From contig JABMLP010000018.1 of assembly GCA_013176395.1 (NCBI GenBank), forward strand, positions 620,001-684,000: a DNA stretch of 64,000 bases, in the 5' to 3' direction. Shown piece by piece: positions 1 to 9,501 of the stretch. This DNA comes from Venturia oleaginea (Eukaryota > Ascomycota > Dothideomycetes > Venturiales > Venturiaceae). Under the pieces are notes generated by a model. That model did no database searches. It had not been told where the DNA came from and saw nothing but the letters and a program-made list of their open reading frames with translations. Numbering within the stretch: position 1 is the stretch's first letter; the number at the start of each line of letters is the position of its first letter. Position numbers and translations under genes: made by a program.

Positions 1-204
1 TGCCTTTGTCAGTAGAGCAGCGCTGGGCTTCTGCGTGGCTCTGGTAGAAGATTCATGCCTTGCCATCTCCGCGAATTCGTGTCTGCGGTTCTTTTCAGCG
101 GCAAGGTTTGCATTTCGTCTGGCCACGAACTCCGGATCCTTCGCCGCATTGACGCCAAACCGTCTCTTATTGTGTGCCCTCTGGGACCGCCTAACTCGGT
201 CCAT
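1..204 (-). CDS. Partial unrecognised protein, cut by the window edge
   Basis: An open frame of 68 codons runs from an ATG at 204 down to base 1 with no stop, so the gene continues beyond the window. The peptide begins MDRVRRSQRAHNKRRFGV and is rich in Arg, Lys, Ala and Glu, suggesting a basic helical protein. I recognise no family. The ATG directly follows a good acceptor-like sequence (CTACTTTCAG), so this could be an internal exon rather than the start. It could also be a chance open frame. Confidence 0.35.
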   Translation of the reverse strand, partial: MDRVRRSQRAHNKRRFGVNAAKDPEFVARRNANLAAEKNRRHEFAEMARHESSTRATQKPSAALLTKA

Positions 205-1242
205 CTGAAAGTAGCTGTTAATTGTACTGTACTAGATTTGGTTGTCTGAGTTTGTAACGTACTTTAGTGGGTATAGAGTGTGTAGCTGTAGAGTATCAAG
301 TGTGTAGCTGTAGAGTATCTTGGTGTGGCTGCGGAATGTGTACTGTCGATGAGAGAAAAATTTGCAAGCCGAGAGAAATACTCTCTTTTATACAGGACGA
401 AAACTTACTGGGTCCTGGTCTGAGCGAAGCGTTGTGCAATCCATGGTTATAAGACGCCAAATTTTATATGATTTTCGTAGTCGGGCGTCAAAGCGAAGAC
501 TGTAAATTTTTGTACAGCGGATGGCTCAAGAACTTGATCTAAGAATCTGCTTTGATTGAAACCTGTACACTACCTCGTAATAGATATTGAATACCCATTG
601 ATAGATCAAAATATTTGCGATCCAAAACCGTAGATCTACAAGTCTTACCGTACCAGAAGAGAGCCCTCGCCTTCAATCAGCTTTGAAATTGAAAAAAAAA
701 TCTTCACAATTCAGGCTGTGCAAAGGTCCCGCGCCGGTAGCGACCAACCTTTTGGTCAACATCGACTCGTACCGATCCTAATAAGAGAATAAAATTGATG
801 AAGATTTCTCGGTCAGCTGCCACCATCGAGAGAGTTGATCGACGGTTAAAAGTCCTAGAACGAGTATGTTGCTTGATGACCCCGTAGTCTAGTCCTCAAA
901 GTATGATTCTGAGATGACCGGCCAGAGAGTTTTTGGATACAGTTACCGATCAGAGGAGGAACCTCGGTATCAGCTCTTACGGCTGCCAGAATACCACAGC
1001 TGTCGAGGAACATACTGGCCAAACTTCTGGCTTTGGGGCTTGAAACGCTACTACTTTATCCGCAAGGTCGGGCACAGTTCTGTCGAAATAGGGATGTTCT
1101 ATTCAATCTGAAAAACCACACATTCGTCCCGCAAGACGCCCCAATCGTTAGCCATGATCCATAATCCATTACAGTCTTTCATACTCCCCTTGACGCCAAA
1201 TCCCATGGATATTCCAACTCATCGTGACGCTCTAACCAGACA
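205..1242. other. Intergenic stretch, no gene seen
   Basis: About 1 kb between the edge fragment and the end of Did2. It holds a 22-bp direct repeat (278-319). A 65-codon plus-strand frame at 914-1111 resembles nothing I know. The far end probably carries the 3' UTR of Did2. Confidence 0.5.
278..319. repeat. Two tandem copies of a 22-bp unit
   Basis: The 20-bp core GTGTGTAGCTGTAGAGTATC occurs at 278-297 and again at 300-319, identical and separated by AA. It is a simple local duplication outside any recognised gene. Confidence 0.85.
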
Positions 1243-1933
1243 CTATGCCCTGAGCGCTCGTAACCTCTCTCCCAAACCATCCTCCTCCTGCTCCGTCGGT
1301 CCAACCTTCGTCTTCACAGCCTCAACCGCTGCCAAATCACTATTGAACTCCACACCTGCCTCATCAGCAACCTGGCTCATGAGCTTGTCCACATCTTCCT
1401 GCGGGGTTCCGACCGCCGTCGCTGAACTCGTCGCGTTCTCATAATATCCCGTCGCAACATCCAGATCTTCAAATTGTGTCTCAAATTTATCCATGATTGC
1501 TGAGATCTTCTCGAGGTCCATGGCCTTCATGGCTTGGTCCATGCCTTTTACCACGTTACCCATTGATTGGGAGACTGAGCGCATGGTCACTGCCGTTTGG
1601 ACGCGGGAGGAGACGGCATCGATTCGCGAGGCGAGTTTGAGGAGGTTCAGTTTCTCGTTTTGCTTGCGGATTGAGTTCTGGGCGTAGATTCGGGCGATGT
1701 CGCCGTGGCCTTGTTGGATGGCCTGGGCGGGTCAGCGCATGCAAGAAGTAGGTATCGCGTGTATCCTACCTTCTTCAACTTCGCTTTCTCGGCTGTCTCA
1801 TCTTTGCCAGCTTTCGCAGCTTGTCGGTTCAGCTGCTTGGCTGTGAACTAGTGGTGGTAAGCATTAATCGTTGCCGTTTTGGAAGGGCATGCCAAACCTT
1901 GAGGTTGAAGAGTGCCTTTTCAAGTCCAGACAT
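1243..1933 (-). CDS. DID2: ESCRT-III-associated protein Did2/CHMP1 (Vps46)
   Basis: Three exons: 1933-1898, 1847-1770, 1722-1243, giving 197 residues, close to the usual 200 or so. Did2/CHMP1 is a cytosolic coiled-coil protein that binds ESCRT-III on endosomes and recruits the Vps4 ATPase for filament disassembly during multivesicular-body sorting. The protein starts [12 protein letters not shown], followed by the basic helix [17 protein letters not shown], typical of the family. The C-terminus (about 184-197, [14 protein letters not shown]) fits the MIM1 motif bound by the Vps4 MIT domain. Each junction has GT...AG ends and keeps phase; the 12-codon first exon matches the conserved fungal N-terminus. 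The identification is firm. Confidence 0.95.
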
Positions 1934-2255
1934 GTTGACAGTAGTAGTATTGTTATGATTGGCGAGGAAGTTGATGCAGTAGTCAAAGTAGTTTGTAGTT
2001 CGAGGTATGAAAAGGCAGTGCTAGGATCCGGTAGAGAGATGCTGGCTAAGCGCACGTCACAGGGCTGCTAGCTCAGAATCAGGCTGTGCTGTAGCCTCGT
2101 GAACATTTGATTAAACATCATTTCAGCATATAGGACTGCCATAGCGAGAGATGAATTTATCCATATCGGTATGAGTTTCAGTGTTACGGTATCGAAAGAA
2201 TACAGGACAAAGATCCCACCAAATTTGTTAGCACAGCACCACATCGACAGCCCAT
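1934..2255. other. Did2 upstream region, nothing recognised
   Basis: About 320 bp between the Did2 start and the stop of the next minus-strand ORF. It must hold the Did2 promoter. I see no clear TATA box or repeat. Confidence 0.4.
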
Positions 2256-2624
2256 TTAGTCAAGCTTCATCCTCCAAAGGCAACCTCTCAAAACATACCC
2301 CCCGGCAATAACCGGCTCTTCGTGTTGGGGTATCGTCTCCTTCTCTTCTGAATGATCCATGTACCTATTATAGCCCCAGTTGAACGTATCGCTGACACTT
2401 TCTCCGTCCGTCTCAACTGTCGCAATGTCGATAGCCTTTTCATACCCTTTAAGAACATTCCCAAAGTTCTCATGATGCGGCTCCTCCTTGACCTCCATTT
2501 CCTGATCGAAGAACTGTTGTCCAATCTCGAACGCTTCCGCTACTGTTGAAGTAGGTATATCATAGTATGTCAGTGTATTTGAGATTATGGTGCGTCTATT
2601 GCCGTGGTACGAGACAAATTCCAT
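2256..2624 (-). CDS. Unrecognised small protein (122 aa)
   Basis: A single open frame from an ATG at 2624 to a stop at 2256. The protein begins MEFVSYHGNRRTIISN, is acidic overall, and has a long Glu/Asp/His-containing middle part. It has no signal peptide or membrane segment. I recognise no family. Length and composition are compatible with a real small fungal gene, but no splice structure or homology supports it, and it lies between two solid genes on the same strand, so it may be chance. Confidence 0.35.
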   Translation of the reverse strand: MEFVSYHGNRRTIISNTLTYYDIPTSTVAEAFEIGQQFFDQEMEVKEEPHHENFGNVLKGYEKAIDIATVETDGESVSDTFNWGYNRYMDHSEEKETIPQHEEPVIAGGYVLRGCLWRMKLD

Positions 2625-3265
2625 GCTCTAGTATTATATCGCAGGAGCGTTCGGTGGGTGGACTGAAAGACTGAAATTGATTTAGGAATTTCACCACAGT
2701 AGTGAAGACAAAGATCCGTCCCCACATGTGACTGCGCCGCAACTATCCAAGCGGGAATCCAACAAGTGCTCGTTGAACCTGTACAGATTGATAGACGAAC
2801 AGTGCGCAACATGTAATGATGAACTTCTCGCCAATATGCCTTAATGACTCGTTATCCCCAAGTTTGTTTGGTTCTCTATTACGGCTTTACAGGTTCTGTA
2901 CTGATGTAAACGACATCCAGGTTGGAGATGTCCGAAGGTGACTGTAGATGGGTCTGGAAGGAGGACAAGGTGGTAAATGGGTATCTTTTGTTTCCATTAG
3001 TAGCTCTCAGACTGTCAGGTCATGAGAACTTACGTCATGTCCTATGGTGGACCCAATCAGCAATGCAGTCTAAGGTACTGCATCCAGGTACGGACGTCGC
3101 CCGTGTAATCCCATGGTGTCTCGGACTTAGCGGGCCAGGTCTCCAAACGATTATGCCTTAATGTGCCCGCAACGCCTTCCATTTCCCTCCATCCCAGGCA
3201 TCAAAGCACGCCTCACAACCCCCGTAACGCCATATCATGTAGCATTTCCCTCTAGACATGGTATA
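2625..3265. other. Intergenic, nothing recognised
   Basis: About 640 bp downstream of the NC2-beta gene. Short open frames on both strands show no family resemblance. It probably contains the NC2-beta 3' UTR. Confidence 0.4.
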
Positions 3266-3867
3266 TCAAGCTGCTTCTCCTCCCTCTGGACCTTCTCCAT
3301 GGCTGAATTTGACAGTAGCAGAAGCGAACAACTCTTGCTGCTGCCTGATCAACTCCTCCTCAGTGAGGCCGCTCTGCTCGATCTTGCTCTGTTTCTTTTC
3401 ACGTGTCTGTCGTAAATTAGCAAATCGTGCATGCACAGTGAAGATAAGAACCACGTACCACTTGTTGAGTTTTGTGTTCTTGGGCGACTTTGTGGATTTC
3501 CGGCACGTAATCCGGATATCCTAGCTGCTCCAGCGCCGTGGTGATATGCTCGCAAGCAATGGTCTTCTTCGCGTCCTTTTCCGCGATTTCGTTTGCTTCC
3601 GATGATATGAGGGTAATGAATTCGACGCAGCATTCGATCAAGAGATCTCGGGTCTCGCGGGCGAAGGGCATGCCTGGGTCGTGGGCTAGGATCTCGTTGA
3701 TTATTTTTTGTACGGTCGCTTTTGGTAGTGAAAGATCATCGTTGCCTTTGCGAGTTAGTCCAAAATCCTGGTGGCTATCGTACCAATAATCGTGTGCAGG
3801 CACAGACATATTTGAACAGATGTAGTGAATGGGAATATAGTGCAAACGTACCTTCGCGGTCAGACAT
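3266..3867 (-). CDS. NCB2: Negative cofactor 2 beta (Dr1/NCB2)
   Basis: Exons 3867-3852, 3745-3459 and 3406-3266 give 147 residues. NC2-beta pairs with NC2-alpha through a histone fold, binds TBP on the promoter and blocks TFIIA/TFIIB entry, so it is a nuclear general repressor of RNA polymerase II. The first exon is only 16 nt and encodes MSDRE plus one base; it joins GNDDLSLPKATVQKIINEIL, the classic start of the Dr1 histone fold (about residues 7-95). The C-terminal part has TREKKQSKIEQSG and a Gln-rich helix LTEEELIRQQQELF, as in yeast Ncb2. Phases close at both introns (106 and 52 bp). Confidence 0.94.
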
Positions 3868-5443
3868 TGTGTATTTATTCTGCCTCGCGGATTCCCGTGT
3901 GTTAGGTGACGTGAGTGTTGTACGCGCAGGCAGACGTGGTGGGCAAAATGTCGAGTCGTCGTCTCCTGGCCATCTTGAGGTGTTGAGGGACGCAGCCTTT
4001 CTTTATAACAGAATCTCTGGTCCTACTTTGCTCCTACTTGTGCCAAGCCCGGCTAAACTACGGGCTACATGGCTCGTGCGCATTGGGGGCTACTTCAAAG
4101 TTTTTTTTCTGGACAACTCAACATCTTCCATCGCCAACAATCACGATTCCATTATCGGCAAACCTGAACAGTTCTTTCAGCGATGTCTTCCATCACGGGA
4201 AAGACTTCGATGACGGAGCACGGCTACTGGCGCATCCACTGGATTATTTTTTCTAGAATGGTACGTTTTTTTCCACTACCGCATACAATTCCCATTCACA
4301 CATTCTTTCGATGATGAGCATTGTCGCCCCTATCATATGAAGCTTCTGACAAGGTTTCACTGATGATCGACTCTCCAAGCCAAACGGATCGGCTGAGAAA
4401 GAATTCCCAAATTACATCTTTGATGAAATAGTCTTCCCTGTCCTCGGCTAACAGTTGTTAGTTTTAGCAGTAATTCGCCCGAAACTACGGCTATTCATTA
4501 CTATTCTACAGAATCGTCTCACCTGGCAGGGTCCGTTGGGCATGCTAACATGTCGCCGTCCCAGTTCGAAGTCATTTTGTGTTCAACAATGTAAGCTAAT
4601 CCTCATCAACTCAACACTCCTCTGGCAATGATGAAGAAAAGTTATCCCTGTCGTATTGGGACATTGTCTCCCTGTCTTGTTCTCGTCTTCTCAGAAATGA
4701 GGATGCGAAAATGATTCAGCACGAAATGACGACTCGTTTTCACACTCTTAGCCAACTCTGGAAATTCCCAAATTTTGAAAAGTCGCAATTTGTGATCTCA
4801 GCTAACAGATTCGTGATAGCAGTCTTCATCGTTGCGCTACGATCATCGTAATGTATGCATCCTCTGCTCGAGTTCGCAACCCGCATCGCCTACCACTTTC
4901 ATGATGCTTTAACGAGTACTATCAAATACCGACTACCCATGGCGGACACAATAACGTTACTGAATTTTTAACTTTTACCATATTTTTTAAGCCACTTATC
5001 CCTTGAATATAGCTAATTGATCTGCCGGTAGTGCATCTGGAAAATCTGATTTGAGACTGACTGTTCTTGATGGTAAGTATTCTCTATCCATTCTCGCACT
5101 CTTTTCATGATGTTACAAAACATTCCATGCTAAGACTGAAGGTACTTGTGCCTGATGTTGTTACTATGTACAGACTTTTCATCTTTCAACTGATCAATAC
5201 TACAATCACACCCTCTATTTACGAAAATTCAGTCGAATTTGGGCTGACCATTGCTGGTTTCTAGTATTCACGTTTTTCGTCAACCACAAGCCCATACCCA
5301 TACAGTATGTTGCCCACCATCGTGGACTTTGATTGTATCCCGCCAGCACGATGTGTCTCGTCATTGGAAGGCCGCCAGTGGCTCGGCGTTCTAACTGTTA
5401 ATAGTGATCAGCAGGTGCTTTCTTGCAGCTGCATGGGTCGATA
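3868..5443. other. Long intergenic stretch, no gene seen
   Basis: About 1.6 kb, AT-rich, between the NC2-beta start and the end of the dehydrogenase gene. No frame on either strand looks like a known protein, and I see no repeat or inverted-repeat ends. It could be regulatory DNA or decayed sequence. Confidence 0.45.
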
Positions 5444-6276
5444 CTACTTGTAGAATTTGCCGCTCAACTCCTTGGGAGTATCAATGGCCAGCTTGGCCAA
5501 GACATGACCCGGCTGCTCAGGCCTAAGAAGCTTGCCTCCGCTCTTCAGCGTTGCGAATTTTTCGGCATCCTTCTTGTCCATGGCTGTGTGATGAACTTCC
5601 CTAAGCTCTCGCTGCATTTCGGTGTCAACAACTCCCGGACGAATTGATGTGGTCGTGACGTCTGGCTCCTCAACGGCAAGAGTCATGGCAACATGGTTCA
5701 GGACAGCTTTTGAGGCACCGTATGCGCCCCATGTAGCATAGGCGCCGACTGATGCACCAGAGGATACCAAAACTAGGTTTCCTTTGGTCTTGCGGAGAGA
5801 TGGGAGAGCTGCTTTGATCTGGTTCACACTCGATTAGATGGGCAATTGTAATGAACTAGATTAAATATACCAACGCAATAGCTGAGAAAACATTGATATC
5901 AAATGCTTCGCTCCATTCTTTCGCTTCTGCTTCACTTATCCTCTTGACTGGATTCAAAACTCCGTGATTGATGATGACACCATCCAATCGACCGTAGGTG
6001 CCGATTCCGATATCGACAACTTCTTGGCCTAGATTGAGGCTGAGGTTTCCTAAATCACCGGCAATAATAGCTACTTGGCCAGGAAATTCAGATTGCAATT
6101 TTTGGAGGGGTTCGCGAGAGCGGGCAACGGCGACGATGTTGTGCTTCTGATTGAGGAGATAGCGGGCGGCGGCGAGGCCGATTCCTAGAGATATTCAGTG
6201 ATGACATCAAGCTCTTTAGGTTTCAGAATTCACCTCTGCTTGCACCTGTGACAATTATAGTTTTGGGCGAAGACAT
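5444..6276 (-). CDS. Short-chain dehydrogenase/reductase (classical SDR)
   Basis: Exons 6276-6234, 6184-5871 and 5818-5444 encode 243 residues, the normal classical SDR length. The protein starts MSSPKTIIVTGASRG; TGASRGIG (about 10-17) is the glycine-rich NAD(P)-binding loop. The middle has the INHG-type segment after the fourth strand. The catalytic set is seen as a Ser near 139, Tyr152 and Lys156 in YGASK. The sequence resembles the fungal YIR035C/YIR036C-like group, whose substrates are mostly unknown, so I assign no substrate. It is cytosolic by the lack of any signal. It is divergent from the FAD oxidoreductase at 6868 across about 590 bp. Confidence 0.9.
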
Positions 6277-6867
6277 GATTTGGGGTGGTGATGTCTTTGG
6301 GTGGCTCGAGGAGATCTGAGACGATATCCGAATTCGTAGTCACACAACTTGCTCCACACTTCATCAATCATTAACCCGCGAGGAACTGGCGCTTCGCTGT
6401 TTATTCCCTCCCTTGGGCATGTCACCGATGGCCAACCCATTGTAATTGAAGGCTTGATCTTACTAGGACATTGGCAACATGGAATCCAAATTTGTCCTTG
6501 AACTTCTTCAGATATCACGGCCATCTCAACAACCCGAACGCAAGCCACAACGATTTCGATGTCCAAGGGACGAATGAAGATGTCATAATGCTACACAAGG
6601 TCCATTGTAGTGTTCCGACCAAAGGTCACGCAACAGGACCTCATCCATGGAAAGACACATTTGTGGCCTGACCTTCACGCCATCGTTCGGAAGTTGCTCA
6701 GTCATGATGAGAATATGTATGTCACCCTGCTAATGGGAATGTTTTCAAAGGAGTATATAATTCTTCTTCTTCCGTACGGCCAACCTATAGATGTGCATGA
6801 GAATTCAGACCTCATCGTCGTCCATTAGCTTCACTAATCGGTTGACAAGCGGAGACAAGCGGAAGGG
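6277..6867. promoter_or_regulatory. Shared upstream region of a divergent gene pair
   Basis: About 590 bp separate the starts of the SDR (minus) and the FAD oxidoreductase (plus), so both promoters must lie here. I see no strong TATA element or repeat. Co-regulation is an inference from the arrangement only. Confidence 0.45.
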
Positions 6868-8228
6868 ATGGCACCTAACACGGAAAGTACTACTGTCATA
6901 ATCGGCTCGGGGATTATTGGACTATCTACAGCATACTATCTTTCCTCGTCCGAATCGAAATCAAAACCGCATAACATACATTTGGTGGAGTCGAGTCCGG
7001 AATTGTTCAGATGCTCGTCTGGATTTGCAGGAGGCTTCTTAGCTGAAGATTGTCTGTGACTCCTTTTCAATGGATATTGTACAAAGAGCTAACATTTGGT
7101 CTAGGGTTCTCGCCGGCTGTAGCCTCACTCGGTGCCCTGTCGTACTCTCTACATAGCTTCCTGGCAGAAAAATACAATGGCCGTGAACGATGGGGATACT
7201 GTTCCAGCACGGCGCTCTCTTTGACGCACAATACGGGTGACGAGGCTGAGTCGGCAATAGGCGGCAATGGTCCAGATTGGTTGCAGGATGGGAGCAGCAG
7301 AGCCATGGCAGCCGGGTCACAAGAGGTTGGAGTTGGAGACGGGCCAGATTGGTTGAAACCAGGAGCTGCGATGCTCGAGGGCATATCAAAAGTGGAGAAG
7401 GTCGCGCAGGTGGATCCTAGACGGCTGTGCGAATTCTTGCTTGAGGAGTGTTTGTCCAGAGGGGTTGTAATGCACCAGCCTGCGAAGGTTGTTGGCATCG
7501 CGAAAGACAAACAAGATGTCTTGGCTGGCGTGACGGTACAAGAAGACAATGGCCATGAAATTGATGGTGACCGCTCCTCCCTAACACTCGATCCAGCGTT
7601 CCACTAATAATTCGCAGTCGCATGCACACACATTCTCATCGCAGCAGGTCCATGGACGCCTTCAGTCTTTTACTCTCTTTTTCCGCACTCTACGCTCAAG
7701 ATACCAGTATTCGCATTGGCAGGACATTCGCTCCTCGTCAAATCGCCAAACTGGACACGTTCCCAAGAATCTCGAGGATGCCACGCCGTTTTCGCTGCAG
7801 ATAACCTCGGATTTCCTCCAGAGATTTTCTCACGGCTGGGCGAAGAGATATACCTTGCAGGATTGAACAGCAAAATGATGAAGCTGCCTGACAACGCTGC
7901 AGACGTAACAACGAGAGAGCAAGACATTGAAAAGCTACGCAAGACGGCACGAGTAATGCTGGGTATACCGCCGGGTGGGAATTTGGAGGTGATGAGGGAG
8001 AGCTTGTGTTACCGTCCGGTCACATCCTCAGGCCGACCAGTTGTGTCTCGTGTACCAGATTCGGGATTAGGAGGTCTCTACACACATGGCAGTGGACTAG
8101 GCGGTGTATTCGTCAGTGCGGGACATGGTGCTTGGGGAATATCTCAGTCTCTCGGCACGGGAATGGTCCTGGCTGAGATGATGGAGGGAAAAATCCCAAG
8201 CGCGAAGGTGGAGGCGCTCTCATTGTGA
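6868..8228 (+). CDS. FAD-dependent oxidoreductase (DAO/Tda3-like)
   Basis: Exons 6868-7051, 7105-7566 and 7618-8228 encode 418 residues. The N-terminus carries a Rossmann dinucleotide motif, VIIGSGIIGLSTAYYL, with Gly13, Gly15 and Gly18. The C-terminal third has a second FAD-contact region with GSGLGGVFVSAGHGAWGI, typical of the D-amino-acid-oxidase/glycine-oxidase fold. The closest match in my memory is yeast Tda3 and fungal relatives, linked to late-endosome trafficking; their reaction is unknown. Intron 1 splits the Trp codon of AEDWFSPAVASLGALS; intron 2 gives EIDVACTHILIAAGPW. Both introns are about 50 bp and keep phase. There is no signal peptide. Confidence 0.87.
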
Positions 8229-9501
8229 GAGTGAGAGTGAGAGTGAGAGTGACCGAAACCGACTGTTGAATATCCTCATACTCGCTATTTCTTTGAAGAC
8301 CAAGCTGAATCTCGATTCTCTTGCTTCCCCGGTATGTGAGTATGATACACGTCCCGGAGATGATGGTAAGATACGATACATAGATCCTTGCGTCATGACT
8401 GGCAATGAGCCTTCTTTCTCGACAGCATTCTCTCTCGCTAGAGGTCGTAACCCACGATGAGATGAAATGGAGACTTGAGTACGACCAAACAATTGAATGT
8501 ATGTCAGCTTTAATCAATCTGTCTGTCCCCACAGAAAACGAGCTGCACAGTGTTTCATACTATCTTCTCATCACTATAGTACTTACTCGAAGTATCCGCC
8601 ACTATGCCAATCCATTATTGTGTCGCTTCTCCAAATCCCCCATACCCTGCATCTGCATCAAACAGGCTGTCAAACCCGGAGTAAAAGTGCTTCCCAGTAT
8701 TGACCCAGATGTTGCCTTCAGTACTGCTCACCCAGAAAGTGATTTTACTTGCCATTTCGACTTCGGTTGAGAACAAGGCCCTCAACATGCTATCATAACT
8801 GCAAGATGTAGAAGAACCAACGACTTGCCTGAAAGGAGGTGATGGATTTCTCGTGTCAACCTTGACACCAGACAGAGTCTCCCTCATCTCTCTTCCAGCA
8901 GAGAGACCCGCCCTTTCTTCAAACCAGCTGAGGGAATGGGATGCATGGTCTTTCATCGTCTGCACTGTGGCTGGCGAATGTTGTCGCCTCAGTCCGTACA
9001 GGAGACGCCGTTATCTTCACTTACATTCCGAACAATCTCGTCGCCTACATCGGACCACGCGTGTTCAAAGACAATCGTGTAAAGGTTGTGAAAGCTGTGT
9101 TTAGTCTGCTGTTGCGACTGGACGATGATATGAGCTACTTACTATAGAGCGAAAAGATGAGTGTCGAATTGGAGAAAGTCGATGGATTGGGCGCCTTGAT
9201 CGATAAGCACCGAGTTCTTGTTCTTGGAGTCCCTCAAGTTGATTTCGATGCATAGTAGCATATATAAGGCGCATTCAAGAGAGGAGCATTGGAGACGGCA
9301 GAGAGCTGAACATCCCATTTCACGAACGCATATTCCAAGCCGAAAGACACAAGTAAGAAAGCCATGTTTTCATTGTCTATCCATGAAGTACGTTGAGACA
9401 AACACTACTACCAATAGTCCAGAAGCTCAATCCATCAGTAAGAATACACCGCAGTCCAAATCCCGCAGTCCAAATCCCGCAGTCATGATTCTCCTGAACT
9501 T
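8229..9501. other. Intergenic, one weak unrecognised ORF
   Basis: About 1.3 kb between the ends of two convergent genes. A GAGAGT repeat run sits at about 8226-8252 just after the oxidoreductase stop. A 116-codon minus-strand frame (8615-8965) and a plus-strand frame (8941-9147) overlap in antisense. Neither resembles a known family, and I cannot choose between them. Short duplicated words (AAATCCCGCAGTCC) occur at about 9458-9480. Confidence 0.4.
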
